Origin: Pteria penguin
Taxonomy: Eukaryota; Mollusca; Bivalvia; Pterioida; Pteriidae
Reading direction: 5' to 3'
NCBI GenBank assembly: GCA_035048485.1
Contig: CM068590.1
Location: 17,562,274 to 17,626,273 of the forward strand
Length of the DNA stretch: 64,000 bases
Shown: piece by piece, positions 34,572 to 47,839 of the stretch
Layout: each line of letters starts with the position of its first letter
Position numbering within the stretch: position 1 is the first letter of the stretch
Translations under genes and position numbers: made by a program
Notes under the pieces: model-generated
The model's database searches: none
Told to the model about the DNA's origin: nothing
Seen by the model: only the letters and a program-made list of their open reading frames with translations

Positions 34572-37500
34572 ATGGGAATTCGAGTTCGGTTGATGCAAGG
34601 ACAAATTAAATTGCGTACATGTTTAAAAATAATCAATAGGGGACTAAAGGTAAAACGGAATATTCTTTCGAATTCTGTTAAGATGTAGAATATCGATATT
34701 GACATATTCATCAATTAAAAAGGAGGGGTTGTATTGTGATGTAATTTTGTAATGTAAAGAAGAAAGGCAGCGACTCCTCGTACACAAGATTGTGTATGCC
34801 TTTCTCGATGGCTAAACGTACACAGGGTAAAAAAAGAGCCAAAACCGGTTTAGCATATCTGGATTTCAACTTATGAAAATTGATTGAAACTATACAGTGA
34901 CAGAATTATTTTAAACATGGCAGAATTATTCTGAGATATGATCGACAAGAAAAAGTGGAGTTCAGTATTTGTATCTCTTGCCAATATTCACAACATATTT
35001 ACCATATAATAAGTCCATACTTGTTTTATTATATGATTCAATATTAAAATTGAATTAAAATATCCAATTACTTTGAGTTCATGAGACATGTTATTGAACA
35101 CAATGGATATGGTCCTAGATGGATGGTTGCACTTTTTGTATGGTCTCATTTTTCAACGTTTATCACAATTGCAATGATTTATTGTGTCAATGACTGAACA
35201 TTGGTCACTGAGTATGAGCTGCGACTGGCAAGTAAGACTTCTGGATATGCAAAACCAGCATTGGCTCTTTGTTATACCCAGTGTACGTTTAGCCATCGGG
35301 ATAGGCATACACAATCCTGTGTACGGGAAGTCACTGCAAAGAAGAAAACCCTCTTCAAGAGGGAGGGGATTGGGGAACATTCCAACTTTTAAAAGGTAAT
35401 TCACAATTCTCATAGTCAGCATGATGTCACTGTCTATAATGCTTTATGTAGATACCAGGAGTCTGATCAAGATGTTTGGGGTAGAACTCGGTGTATACTG
35501 TATAAGCGAGAACACTACATTAAGTTGTTCTGTATCAGATGTGCAGGGTTTTACTCATAAACTATAATCTGAAAAGCATAAAACATGCACTCACATTTTA
35601 ATTGTTTGAATGGCAAAATGATTTGAGCATTCCTTAATATTAAAACTGTTCCTGGAATATGTATGTATTGCTCCCTATGAGTCTGATGCTTTACTCAAGA
35701 TGTTCCGAATGCCCATTATCAAATACCCAGATATCTGACTTCAAGAATATCTCATAATAACCAACCAGCAGAGAGACACAAAACCTTTGGAAATCTCACC
35801 CTTCATAGATCCATCTCAGGTTTAGGGGGTCCATCCCATTTTTCGCCACAAGTATGCATGAGTAACACTTCAGATCTGGCACCCCAAATGGCTGAGTATT
35901 TTGACTAGGACTTGACTTTCACATGTGGGCCCAGACTATGTCAAAAACTTTCACACCCCCCCTCCCATTGGTCATTTGGACCTATGTAGTATAGTTATAC
36001 ACAGGTCCATCAAAAAAAAAATTGTCTATCCAAAAAGAAATACAAGAAAAATCATGGATTTAGTAAGATATTAATTCTTCTTTTGTAAATTCGTGCATTT
36101 TATTTCAATTATCATTTTCTGAAATGAAATTGTAAAAAAATCATCAATATCATGATGTTTGCCATAAATGTAGTCAATTGGTTTAATGTCCAGGTCATAA
36201 AGTACTTCAGGTTCAAGTCTACATGAGTGTGGTCAATTCATAAAAAAAACACTTAAACACTGCGAGAGAGAAACTGGTATGTAAGTGTTTATTAGAGTAT
36301 GACCATAGAACTCTTATTACTTAACTTGCACCGGTCATTTGGTCTGGATATCAGGAGGGAAACACTGGTCTGAACATAATTTTGCCTGTCTGAAGACCAG
36401 CAGTCTCATCTGAAAGACACCAGTGTGCCCAGGGCGGGATTCGAACCCTGGACCTTTTGGTCACAATCCAAGCAATTTATCCACTAGGCCACTGCGGCTT
36501 ATTGACAGACAGATAGACATTTGTGTACCATAATACGTTTGTCATAGACGAGCTTTTACAAATGGGTGTGTGGTCAGTAGAGATCATCTCTGACCGATGC
36601 TTATATAGAGACAATGAACTGAACCGTCTGCAAGCTTCATGCATTTAACACACGCATATTTATGGGTCAACATTAGATTTGGTGAAAAGTGATTGCCAGA
36701 TAGTGAAGGGAGAGTATAAAATATCTAATATAATATTAAAAGTTTATTGTTTTACAGGTCCCAGAGTCATCTCCATGGAAACCTGTTGAAAAAGAAAAAC
36801 TACCTCAGGTATGGAAGGTTTTCCTTAATTTAATAAACAGGTTTGGCACAATCCCTCAACTGAGGAATAGTCTCTCAAATGCAAAACAGTTTTTGATGTG
36901 GGAGACAACTATCAAGGTTTTTTTTTTCAAATATTGAAAATTCTTAAATTGTGGTCTGAAACTTTAAAAAAAAAAAGAGTGTTGTGACCTTTAAGACATA
37001 CTGAATGATGTTTATGTTTATTTGTAGCAGTTGCCATTTCTGAGAATTTCACTTTATCAAATTATTCTATCTTTTAGCTGCGTGCTAAATTCCTAAACTA
37101 TTGATTGAAATGGAATATTTTTAACAAATGTAGTTCAGCTGCCACCAACCATGTATGAATGGAATTGAACAAAAAGCAACGGAAAAAAACCCTACCTTGT
37201 TGAATGTTTAACAATAAGGGTGGGCATCTAATTCCCATGGTATTTTAGATGACAAAACACAACTTCAATGTTCAGTAAGCGCATGTTTAATTTCTTTATT
37301 ATAGGTAAACATTTATTGTAAACTCTATTAAATGTACTCAAGATCTTAATAATGATGAGTATGAGAGCGTTATTCAAGGGCTTGAAATGTCAATGAAAAT
37401 ATTATCTACAACATACCTTGCAATTCAACATGACGCATCTTTTGATGAGTATATTTCATGTTTATCATGTTTAATTACCTTGGCAACCTGGCATGGCTCC

Positions 37501-40500
37501 GAGGTCGGCATGTTCGGTTCAAGATCCAAAGTTTGGAGATTCTGCTGGAAACTCTTGAGTTTCTTGTCTTTCACATGAGACAGACATCGAGATCCTCAGT
37601 AACTATAGATATTGGTATCTAAAAGAAACCTCATTCCTTTAAGAGCCAGCATAGCTCAGTTGATTGAGTGCTTGGTTTTGAATGAAAGGTCCCAGGTTCA
37701 AGTCTCCTCAATGCCCTGTTTTTTTTTTAAAAGAGACAGTAAAAACTTAGGTCCTGTATCAAGTTTGAAGTGGTATGAAAAAGATCTCTCACTACTTCAA
37801 ATGAGTTCTTTGCAGTTCTTAATTTTTATATTGTCATCCCCTCGGCATCATCATTATTCTTGTCGGCGACATCTGTAAACAAAACTTTAACCTTGGTCAT
37901 AACTTAAGAACAGCAAAAGATGAGACTTCCATACTTTATACGTGTATTCCATGTGGCAAGACATTTCATTGGGTAACAAAATTTTTGATCTTATGACCTT
38001 GACCTTGAAGTTTGATCTACCTACAAAAAACTTTTGCTATTTGAATTTGGTTGCCATCGGCGAGATTTGTTGTCTTCTGACAATACACCGATCCACTTTT
38101 CAGCATAGAAAGCGATGTTTGGCGGACTTTTGATTGTTTTACTTATGACGTCATAGTCAAATGTCCGACTTGTCCAACCTTGCGTGACGTTATCATAGTC
38201 GTATTTTGCGCTAAAATGCTTAACATTTGACGGAAGTGGATCGGTGTATTCTTGTTGTGCATAGCATTAGATGCTGTCACCCCATAAGTGCAATAGTATT
38301 GGTATGTTGTAAACAAGTATTAAACAAATCATTGGTTAGATGGATTCATTTTATAAGTCACATTTTTTGCAAAACTTAAGGCAGGTGTCGCCACCATATA
38401 AGTGAAACATTCCTGATTTCTGACGTTATTGAACAATATTCAGAAAGTCAAAATTACCCTGGTAAAAACATTGATTTATTGTTAGCAATATTCAGAATGA
38501 TTAAAGTTCTTTGTAGCCAAAATTGAAAAGGGTAACACAGATTCTTTTCTTTTTTTCACAAGGAGCCGACCATTGACAGAGAGATGATTGACCATCTGGA
38601 GAGAATGTCACTCGTCGAATTTAACAATCAAGCTGGGATTGAGCGTTTGTCCAGTGCTATTTCGTTCGCTAACAAGTTACACATGGTCGACACTGAAGGA
38701 GTGGAGCCTATGACCACTGTATTAGAAGATAGGTAAGCACATTGTTATTTTGTTATAGTGGCATACTGAGACATAAGTCAAGATAGCTCAGTTGGTTTAA
38801 CATCTCAATGCTTGGCAAATGGTTCAGAATTCGAAACCCACTTACACCATCAATTTTCTTTTCTTTGTTTGTAGCAAAATCAGAGGTTTCAGCATCACTC
38901 ATAATCTGGTATGTATGGAAATTAATTTGAAAGGATTTCAGTTGTTGAGGTTTCAAGAAAACCTCAAATTTACAGTAGAGGAATGCAGGCTGGGGTCAAA
39001 ATTTTATGTCACTCTTGATTTATTCACTTCAGAGAAGCAAAATAGAATTTATTTATTAATTTGATTTGAAAAAATTTACTTTTCCTTGAGTGTTGCAAAT
39101 TGACTAATAGGGCGTTGGGACTCCATGATGGGCCTTGTCTAAATCTTTTCAAATGAGACACGGTCCGGAACGTCCTCCCCTCCGTTTGTTAGTCGCGACT
39201 CCTCCAGATCAAGGATCTGAGCTCCCTTCCAGACCAGCAGAGCACAGTTACCTCATGTTGATGTCTCTCTATATATTTTTGATATCATAATCTTACTCTA
39301 CACTACTATTAGTGTTTATATATATAGTTTTATGACCTCTCAACCTGAGATACTCATTGATCCTTTTTCTCTATATGGAGGATTATTTATAAATTTTTAA
39401 CTTTGTGTCTTTTGATTGTACTGCATTTGTGATGAGTGGGAAGTTGGGCCCATACACTGGTTAACCACACCAATTGAGTACTGTTTGTTACTCAATTGAC
39501 TGTCCTAAATCGGTATCGCAACTGTTGTACAACGAATATTTTTGTAATGTCATTTCATGTATTTCATTACTTGTTACCAAGTTTATTGTACATCTCCTTA
39601 GTGACTTCTGCCCTACAGCTAAGTCTTTTCCTTTCCCTTTTGAAGGGTTCTTTGAAAGTTCATGTCAAAATTGAATTTATTCAATGTAAAGAAGCATGTA
39701 AGTATTCATTTGTTGTTTTTATGGGAATTAATAATTAAATTTTTCAGTCAGTTTTATTTGAGCAAGCACTGCAAAAATTGATTTGGTGAGTGCTATTTTT
39801 CAGTATGGCAGACATACTGAAGGGTTACATTCACCAAATAATCTCTGTATTGTACAAAAACAGGTTGAAGAGCATTCTTTTGATGTAAATCATTAGGATT
39901 TTGAAATTCAGGAGTTTTTGAAAATCTCATTTCCTTATTGAATTTCAAGGTTTAAGAATTTTTGATTTTTTACTTGATTTGATCTGGTCTGAATTGCTTC
40001 AGGTTGATGATTCAATGTATGGTCATTTATCAATAGTCAAAATGCAGTAAGTAGAAGAATATATGTATTTTTTCAAGTTGTTTCTTGAATGAGGAAGTAA
40101 AACTCAAGCGAGCCTCTGTGAGCAATACAGACCCATTTGGGCCTTTTGTTTAGTTTTAATTTTGCCGTCTTTTCACAGAGAGCTGTTTCTCCAGGAGGAT
40201 GTAGTGACTGAAGGAAAATGTAAAAAGGAAGTAACACAAAATGCATCCAAACTAATAGAGGGTTACTTTGTAGCTCCTCCAGGTAATGACTTAAAGGAAG
40301 TAACACAAAACACATCCAAATTTATAGAAGGTTACATTGTAGCTCCTCCAGGTAACGACTTGAAGGAAGTAACACAAACATAAAATGCATCCAAACTTAT
40401 AGAGGGCTACTTTGTGGCTCCTCCAGGTAATGACTTTAAGGAAGTAACACAAAACACATCCAAACTTACATGGGGTTACATTGAAGCTCCTCTAGATAAC

Positions 40501-41713
40501 GACTTAAAGGAAGTAACACAAACACAAAACACATCCAAACTTATAGAGGGTTGCTTTGTAGCTCCTTTAGGTAATGATGTCTAACTATTGAGGCAACATT
40601 AAAGGAAAGGGATACTGGATTTAACTACCAGTACATGAAATTATCCATTCATTACTCTTCAACTCATTTCCATGTGGGGTAAATCACCATACTCTTTAAT
40701 TCACGCAGTTTGATTTCAAATGAGTGCAATTATGTACATGTAGGTCTGCTTAGGTTTTTCTGCTGGCCCTAAGCACTGGGTACTAAACATATTGGTGGAG
40801 CATTCACTGGTACAACATTACATAATTCAGTCTTACCCAAATTTGACTTATTTCCTTGTTGTAATATATATTCAAACAAAGTATCAATGAGGGTTTATCG
40901 ATTGATAATTGTTTTATATTACTCCACAGTAATTTCATGTATATGGCGACAGCATCTGCCTGATGCGGGGCATACAAAATTTATACCCTTGCACCAGACC
41001 CACCCAAAGCAGTGAAGGATCTTTTACGTGCCACGCCTATGGGATCTCAGTTTTTACGGTCTCCGAAAGACAGAACACAGGTGTGTCCAAGGCAGGAATC
41101 GAACCCAGGACCTCTAGAAGATCATGAGGGTTTACATCAGGCACCATCTTTCTTTGCCCCCTGCAAAGGAATGCAACTTAAAGGGTTCACTTTGTCCAGT
41201 AAGAACCTTGATAAAGAGGGATATATACTCCTTAAACCTGTGTACTTTTATGAAGTAGCATCTCCAGAGTCTTGGAAGTAAAAACCTGCCTTTTGATGAT
41301 TCCATTAAGAGATATTCATACTACATGGTCACATGAATGGTGCATGTATTGTAGCAAACATCATACAACAGACAAGTGATTGCTTACTACAAGTATAAGC
41401 ACCTACTATTGAAAATTTATACACATTTTTGATCCATTAGCAATGTTTGAAGATAAAAAGGGTATATAGGTTTTAACCGGTTTGTCTGTAAAATTTTTGA
41501 TAAGACTTTCCCATAGGTATGAAAATTTTTATCCAAATTCTCATTGTTCAACTTTTTATTATGTTTGTATGTATTGTATCCAGCTGAGGGTATCAGTAAT
41601 TTACAAACATAATTTGTTCTCAAATTGTTGGCGAAACTCATTATTCTTTTTTGTTTTCAGGAAATATTCCACTGAAAATCAAGAATCGTGATTATGAAAT
41701 TCCAGACTCTTAG
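34572..41713 (+). CDS. GATC: Glutamyl-tRNA(Gln) amidotransferase subunit C, mitochondrial
   Basis: Subunit of the mitochondrial GatCAB complex that converts Glu-tRNA(Gln) to Gln-tRNA(Gln). Five exons: 34572-34649, 36758-36808, 38563-38732, 40179-40282, 41661-41713; 151 aa. Exon 1 encodes a basic, acid-free leader (MGIRVRLMQGQIKLRTCLK) suited to mitochondrial import and joins in phase to VPESSPWKPVEKEKLPQ. Family core: IDHLERMSLVEF, AISFANKLHMVDT, GVEPMTTVLEDR, DVVTEGKC, then EGYFVAPPGN. The last exon completes GN and adds IPLKIKNRDYEIPDS. Exon 4 uses the donor AG|GTAATG at 40283. If that donor is skipped, translation runs into the tandem repeats and ends at TAA 40381-40383. An ORF at 35184-35399 is not needed and does not splice in frame. 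Confidence 0.93.
35810..35960. repeat. Degenerate GCGGAT-family repeat
   Basis: GGTTTAGGGGGTCC, GATCTGGCACCCCAAATGGC and CACATGTGGGCCC match the interior order of the other copies. GATC intron 1. Confidence 0.45.
36410..36500 (-). repeat. Partial family-B SINE (tRNA-like head)
   Basis: Minus-strand head with CCTAGTGGATAAATTGC and B box GGTTCGAATCC, followed by TCTTTCAGATGAGACTGC; the tail part is missing or degenerate. Confidence 0.65.
37641..37718 (+). repeat. tRNA-like SINE head
   Basis: GCATAGCTCAGTTGATTGAG (A box) and GGTTCAAGTCTCC (B box), followed by poly-T. It looks like the head of a third SINE type; a similar fragment (ATAGCTCAGTTGGTTTAAC) is at 38777-38850. Confidence 0.5.
38082..38250. 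mobile_element. MITE with 17-bp terminal inverted repeats
   Basis: Perfect ends AATACACCGATCCACTT at 38082-38098 and its complement at 38234-38250; 169 bp; the interior has several TGACGTCA/TGACGTTA-like sites. GATC intron 2. Confidence 0.75.
40085..40150 (+). repeat. Dispersed repeat end, also at 57960-58010
   Basis: GTGAGCAATACAGACCCATT... here and GTGAGCAATATAGGCCTACA... at 57976 are copies of one element end, both ending GGGCCTTTTGTTT or GGGCCTCTTGTTT. The first lies 30 bp before GATC exon 4. Confidence 0.6.
40225..40585 (+). repeat. Tandem duplication of the GATC exon-4 end, five copies
   Basis: A 69-bp unit starting AAGGAAGTAACACAAAA and ending GCTCCTCCAGGTAATGACTT is repeated five times, with 6-9 bp indels in copies 3 and 5. 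Copy 1 is the authentic exon 4 end (KEVTQNASKLIEGYFVAPPG); each later copy contains the same coding sequence plus its own splice donor or a mutated version (CCAG|GTAATG intact in copies 1 and 3, GTAACG in copy 2, AGATAACG in copy 4, TAGGTAATG in copy 5). The copies after the first lie in the intron if donor 40283 is used. Confidence 0.9.
40898..41123 (-). mobile_element. tRNA-derived SINE, family B, with 11-bp target duplication
   Basis: Body and tail as in 23541-23819; the 5' head is cut short after GGTTCGATTCC. ATGAGGGTTTA flanks it at 40887-40897 and 41124-41134. GATC intron 4. Confidence 0.85.
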
Positions 41714-41870
41714 GACAAGTCTATGCTTGAATGAGCTGAATACAAGTGTGAGAAAATGTGTGTGTAATAATGAATGAAATTAAAGAATATATAACAATTT
41801 CAAAGACATGAACTTAGTTTGTTGAATTTATAGCTCACTGGGACCATAGTCAGTAGAGCTAATGATATAC

Positions 41871-42015
41871 AGGGGGCAGACTTGGTGTAGTGGTTAAGCA
41901 CTTGGCTTGCGGCCTCATTCAATTCCCGGGTTGCACCACTATGTTTGCTTTCATGTCAAGATATAACTGAAATATTCTTGACAGCGACGTAAAACCCCAA
42001 TCAACCAACAACCAA
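41871..42015 (+). mobile_element. tRNA-derived SINE, family A
   Basis: Head GTGTAGTGGTTAAGCACTTGG, tail AGCGACGTAAAACCCCAATC. Imperfect flanking repeat CTAATGATATAC (41859-41870) and CTAATGACATAC (42016-42027). Lies just past the GATC gene. Confidence 0.88.
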
Positions 42016-42017
42016 CT

Positions 42018-43128
42018 AATGACATACTCCCCCAGAGTTGTCGTTCAGCATCCGTAGACAAAACTTTAACCTTGGCTATATCTTTTGAACTGGAAAAAGT
42101 AGAGCTTTCCTCATGACTAGAGCTTTAAATTGGAAAATTTTGACCTTGTGTCTTAGACCCTGGACTTTGACCCACTTTTGAAAACAAACCAATGCTTTAG
42201 ATTAGGAACTGCTAAAGAATTCCTCATGCCATTGATTTATGAAGTTCCTAGCAGATTGACTTAGACTTATGTATTTGTATTATCAATACTTGTAGCTCCA
42301 GTAGATGATGCTCCTCACAGCCTTTTGCCGAATGCTACATCAGAACGGGTTGACCTTGAAATTGCAACCAATTCAAAAATGAAAATAGATATAGGAATTA
42401 TCAATGTTCAAGATGCAGATACTGACCCATCACTTTCAATAATAACATAAAAATGTTCTTCAGGAGAAACTCATGTAGGATATTTTGAAAGAATGGATAA
42501 TCAAGAAGTTTTAGCCTTGAAAAAATTGAACAGTATTTCAGGGTCAAAGGTCAAGGTCATAATGGGCGGTATGAAAAACCATGTCAACATTATAGAAGAA
42601 AAACTTATTACTGCAGAGTCTAAAACCTTAAACAAATGTTGACCATGCTAAGATGAAGAACCCTATTAATTTTCAAACCAGAGACATTCTGATCAATAAC
42701 TTATTATATTTTGGATATCTTTATGACATATGGAAACACATTTCCCTACATGCATTTATTCTCTTTGAAAATCAACACCCTTTTCTACGGAGTTATGTTG
42801 TTATCCGACAACTCTTTCACATTAGACGCACCAAAAGTTGTATACATATATCATCAATGTTGATTTGGTGGTTTAGCATCCAACTTACTGAATCAGGTTT
42901 CCAGTATATTCAAGATGAATACATTCTCCTGCCCATCATGTTACAATGTAACATAAAATCGTTGAAAACGTTTTACCATCATTGTGGCCACAAAATCTCA
43001 GCATAATTGAAAGTTTTGAAAGCTGCCAAGCTTTCTCATTAGAAATGGTATATATTGACCTTCAACTCTTCAGCTTTCCTGCTATAAGTTCATACCCTTT
43101 ACAATGTCAAAGAATTCCTGTGGAAGTG
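42018..43128. other. Intergenic, no gene seen
   Basis: Contains GGTCAAAGGTCAAGGTCATA near 42542, a fragment of the same repeat class as 31915-32690. No exon-like segment. Confidence 0.5.
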
Positions 43129-43141
43129 CCTTCATTTTCCA

Positions 43142-43314
43142 GGAGCAGGCGTGGTGTAGTGGTTAAGCGCTTGGCTTGCGGCGCCGACGATCCGGGTTCG
43201 ATTCCCGGGTTGCGGCACTATGTTTAAGAGGTTGGTAACCTCCTGCTTCCATGTCGCGATATAACTGAAATATTGTTGAAAGCGACGTAAAACACCAGTC
43301 AACCAACCAACCAA
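43142..43314 (+). mobile_element. tRNA-derived SINE, family A, complete, 13-bp target duplication
   Basis: Best preserved family-A copy: A box in GTGTAGTGGTTAAGCGCTTG, B box GGTTCGATTCC, tail TTGAAAGCGACGTAAAACACC and (CAAC)n. CCTTCATTTTCCA flanks it at 43129-43141 and 43315-43327. Confidence 0.93.
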
Positions 43315-43327
43315 CCTTCATTTTCCA

Positions 43328-44645
43328 AAGATTTGGTTTGCATCACTGTACAGATATTTCTACTCAAAGGGAATAAGACTCCGTTACTTAAACTACAAAT
43401 ATGCAGCAAATGCGGCACTTATTGGAAGAAAAAGACTCGACTGCAGACTGCACTTTCAGCAAATGTGAATCGTGCTCCATCAATACACACCGGTACAACA
43501 TCTTTTATACCACCATACCGGGTAAAATTATTTCACTTGTAAATTAAGAGCTGGTATCGAGCATCCAGTTTTGAAGAACATTAAAGGACCTTACCACTTG
43601 ATTTAAACTGGATTCAAATCTCAACTACACGGGCATCTCTAGATAGTACTTGCAAGATCCTTCAAAATTATCTGCCCCTTTTTCCCTAGTACTACGGACA
43701 AATTCTGAATGCTTTTAATCAATTTTGCCACAAACACATCTTGTCTCTTGCCTCGTCCAACTTTGCCAATTTCATCAAAAGGCCACCAGTTACCTGCTAT
43801 CTTCAAGTTGCTTTACCACAGGCACATACCTTTACCAACTATGTTTAAAGGTAATCAGTCTTTAACATCCTATAGGATAACAGATAACATTCAATGTCGT
43901 CACGATATTAAGTATTTGGCATTTTTCACATTTGTAAAATAACTTCCTAAAAACATTTACCACAGCTAGTGCTTGCAGTGATAAAAAGCTGCACAAAACC
44001 CAGGAGTTTTACCACAGTTCCTTTAATATTTTTATTTCTAATGATCAATCAACAAGTGCCAAAGTACCTTACGGTAATTACTGTACAATCAAAATGCTCT
44101 CTTCCGAAGATTAAAGAATTCCCACAGAACACTGAAACTTCACGTCTGTGTCACTGTACACAAACAGCTTAAATAATCAATAAATTTCCTTGGAAATAGT
44201 TTTATTTGTTCTCGTAAAAGAGTACACAATATGCATGACAGCATCCAGTATTATCCCGAACCCTCGTTCTTCACCGAGGTAGTCCATAAGCAAGTTCAGT
44301 AAAAGTCTAAGAATTCCAGGGTAATATTTGGGTATATCATGTACAGCTACATATAAAGTTCCTGCTATTACTGATATAATACTAGTAATGATAATTGTGA
44401 AATATCAAATTTATATGGAACAAGTCCACTTCTGAGCTGGACTCGTCTTAATAGATGGATCAGAGTTTTCAACAAGGAAGTGATGTTGAGTGGACTTTCG
44501 ATTCTTATTGCCATAACGTCATTATTAGATATTCAACCTTACAAAGCATCGCTGAAATCAAAATTTGTCATCAGGAAAATGTATCCCCGTTTTCTCCTTG
44601 GATACATTACGTTTCCAAAATTTCTCCAGTCTAGTGTTTAGGAAT
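43328..44645. other. Intergenic, no gene seen
   Basis: No repeat or exon recognised with confidence. Confidence 0.4.
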
Positions 44646-44852
44646 CAGTGGCGTAGCTACCATTACGCCAAATATACACGTGCGTACACATTATTTTGTT
44701 TAAAAAAAAAAGTAGTGTCTCATGAGAGAGACAGAGAAAGAAAGAGAGAAGAGGTCGTTTTCCTTTCCCCAGAGACGTCCCTGCTTTCCCCAAACCCCTC
44801 CCTCCTGCCTTTCTTGTGCGTACACATCATTTGCAATCTGGCTACGCCCCTG
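44646..44852. mobile_element. MITE-like element with CAGTGGCGTAGC ends
   Basis: Starts CAGTGGCGTAGCTACC; ends GGCTACGCCCCTG (complement CAGGGGCGTAGCC). GTGCGTACACA occurs inside near both ends in inverted orientation. The CAGTGGCG end recalls the MITE at 10343. Confidence 0.6.
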
Positions 44853-46017
44853 GGAATTCTGAATACATGTACATAGCCTATTTCGATCTGTTACGATATG
44901 AATAAAAGAAAGGCAGTAGGATTGGTACAACCTAACACAAAGACCGTGATTATAATAAAAAGAAACAGGTACAAGTCTCAATATTGGGGAAACGATGTTC
45001 ACAAGACATTTAGCGAGTTTTTCAACAGGCATCTGCATGCAAAATGGCAGAAACAGTAGGGCGACAGGCAGCCAGCCAAAATGATCCCAAACGTTGATGG
45101 TCAAGTGTCGCTTTAGGCTACATACAGAGGAAAAAATCTTTTCTTCCAGGTTTATCTCGAGGGACAACGAGGAAGGCTGCCTGAAAACTTAAGATAATCC
45201 ATTTGGACTAAAGAAAATCTTAATTTCAAACTTTATCCTTTGATAAATAAACGTAAAATTTGCTCCCTATTTTCACAAGGACTGATACCACAGAATCTTG
45301 GGCAAGTACCACTACGAAATCTTAATACAGTAACAGTTGCATCTCATCTAGGAGTCTGAATGAAATCGAATTTTAGTCCAAATATTCATTTAAATGTTTT
45401 CAATCGTTTCCCCCAATCTACAAAGTTTTCAACAATGATTACAAATATCAACATAGTTTGTCTACGACTCATGAGGTGGTTATCTAGGTGTAATAATCTT
45501 GTAAAAAAACAAAACAAAAACACCCCCCACACAACCCACGATTGTAAATGGATGCTGTACATGCACAGACTTAAAAGTTATATGTACAGGTCTCAAACTT
45601 TATCCTGCAACAATTACTGGTATGATGAACTTGCTTCAAAGTTTAGGTGCCTCACAGTTTAGTCCTAGCTACAAACCCTCTATAGTATCGCCTTTTGTGT
45701 TTAATACAAAAGATCACTATGTTGGTGTAAACAAAATGATTTGGCTTCAATAATTTGTCACCTGAAAAAAAACCAAGACCTACCGTACTTTGCTTATAGA
45801 ATTATAACATTATTGTTCTAGCATTTCTTCTTGAATGCATTGTATCACTGATATTGTGTACAAATACCTCCCAAGAATATGTACATACATCTTACACACG
45901 CCACTTCTTGCATCTAGATCTGGTGTTACACACTCAAATTATTACTGGTGTGGTAGGCTTTTAGCATTAAGAGAAAGTAAGCTATTTTCAAATAAGGAAG
46001 GAATTTGAAAATTGCCT

Positions 46018-46235
46018 TTATTCTTGTTTAACGTCACTCCATGATTATTTCATTATTGATGCACTGCACATTTATACCTCTGTAACAGAACAAACCAAAG
46101 CAGTGAGGGGTCTTTTACATGCTAGTAGACCTTGCTTTTCACCATCTTATCCCAAAGACAGGACGCTGGTGAGCCCATGGCAGGACTTGAACCCATGACT
46201 TTTCCATCAGAACCCAATACTTCATCCAATAAGCT
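46018..46235 (-). mobile_element. Degenerate family-B SINE
   Basis: Same block order as the other B copies (ACGTCACTCCATGATTATTT, AAGCAGTGAGGGGTCTTTTA, GACAGGACGCTGG, GGCAGGACTTGAACCC) with more substitutions and deletions, so an older insertion. Confidence 0.8.
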
Positions 46236-47228
46236 ACTGAAAACTGGTAAATTATTAAAAATTTGTTTTCTTTTGAATATTAGGTGAAGCTTTAGAATTC
46301 AGAATGTTTAAATTTAAGAAAGCGAGTCAAAATGAACTAGAATTAATCCTGACAAGAGTAAGAGTAGTAGGAAATGAAGACCACATTTTCTTAAATGATG
46401 AAAGTTTGACGTACATGTACAACTTTTTAGGAACCTTTAGGAACTGTTCACAATGTCCCTATAGTTTTAATTTTTTGTACCATTCAGTATTCACTTCAGT
46501 TTCTCAAATACCCTCACCATTTATCTGTTACCCCCTATTTATCTAAATCATTAATTTTCAGTCTTTGAATTTTAGTAGCCTGATGACCAGGGCTAGTAAA
46601 ATAAGCTTTTGGCTGGGAAATAAGTGTCATTAGAAGTATGATTCCCTTCTACAATATAAGTAGAGTGCTCACCCACAGTGCAAAACCATAAAGAGACTGC
46701 CTGCATCAGGTGATTCAAAATATTGTGACCCAGAAACTTCCAGTCACATTGTTGTGCAGTCATCACTGGTTAAATATGATGTCCACATGTGCTGATTGCC
46801 CTAAAAGTGGTGTAGGACAAAGGGTGTATCAAACTGTAAGGTTGTGAGTGATACCAACCATTTCTGTATTGATTCTTGAGCCCGAGATCAAAAAAGATCT
46901 TGTACTTCTAGATAATGATTTATTGATCATTAATATGCTTCCATCATTATACAAATAAATGAATAACCACATTATTTTCTAGTTCTTTGAATTTTGTCAA
47001 CATGCCATCCATTTGGGATTGTAATATAACCAAACTTCTTGCAAAGACTGCATTTTCATTAATACTTGATTGAAAAGGTTAGAATTCCTGCCTGTGACAA
47101 TGAAAGTCATCTGAACTATAACTGCTCATCCCACATTCTACCATATCTCTTGACCACATATTTCTCACTATGAGAGTTTTAAATTTCCAAAAATACCATT
47201 TTTTTAGGTATCTGTCTGTATTTGCCTC

Positions 47229-47432
47229 AATAGACGATCTTCATATTTTACATGATTTAAGCAGCCCAAGCCCCGACATGTTACTCTTTGCCAGAATTAT
47301 TCACCGTGACATAAAGGACTAAATAGTGACGTCACAATTTAAGCAATAACGTCAGAATATAAATCTCGGCAAAGAGTTGCATGTTGGGTCTTGGGCCGCT
47401 TATATCATATAAAATATGAAGATCGTCTATTA
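47229..47432. mobile_element. Palindromic MITE, AATAGACGATCTTCATATTT ends
   Basis: About 65 bp at each end pair with each other (GACGATCTTCATATTTTA, CCCAAGCCCCGACATG against TGTTGGGTCTTGGG, ACTCTTTGCC). The centre has TGACGTCACAATTTAAGC. Confidence 0.8.
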
Positions 47433-47839
47433 GTAAACTTTTATTTAAATGTATATAATGATATGTAGTTTGGATTGAAGAACAAAACTACTATTCAGTA
47501 CATTAAATATCAACTTCCTTGTGAGAAATATACATGTATCAATGATTTAAACTGCCTAAATTTCCTTTGAGCTTAATCTGTCAATTCACAAATATTTCAG
47601 TAACTATCCCATGCTTATGCAACCTATTCTGCAAGTCTGAAAAATACTTCGGCCTTAATTTCCTGATCCTCAAGAAATTAAATAATATTCCCTCCAATCC
47701 ATTTATACTTAAGATCTCAGTTCCTGAAAAGTCCCTCTGTTATAGTCCATAAAATGAACATCCTAGGGCATTACTCCTTTCTATCCTAAAATCCTTATTT
47801 CCTAGAAAAGCCAATTATTCCATATTTGAAAAAAAAAAC

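Noticed and set aside
35184..35399. Candidate first exon of GATC
   Set aside because: Its donor gives the wrong phase for the next exon; the exon at 34572-34649 fits in phase, encodes a leader-like peptide and abuts TRIAP1.
37641..38850. tRNA genes at 37641 and 38777 (and 17314)
   Set aside because: Box A/B-like sequences are present but stems do not pair well and they look like SINE heads.
40283..40383. GATC ending at TAA 40381-40383
   Set aside because: A spliced final exon (41661-41713) gives the conserved VAPPGN-I ending; reading into the repeats would lose it. It remains possible as a variant.
44700..45167. 155-codon minus ORF
   Set aside because: No recognisable motif; partly inside a MITE-like repeat.
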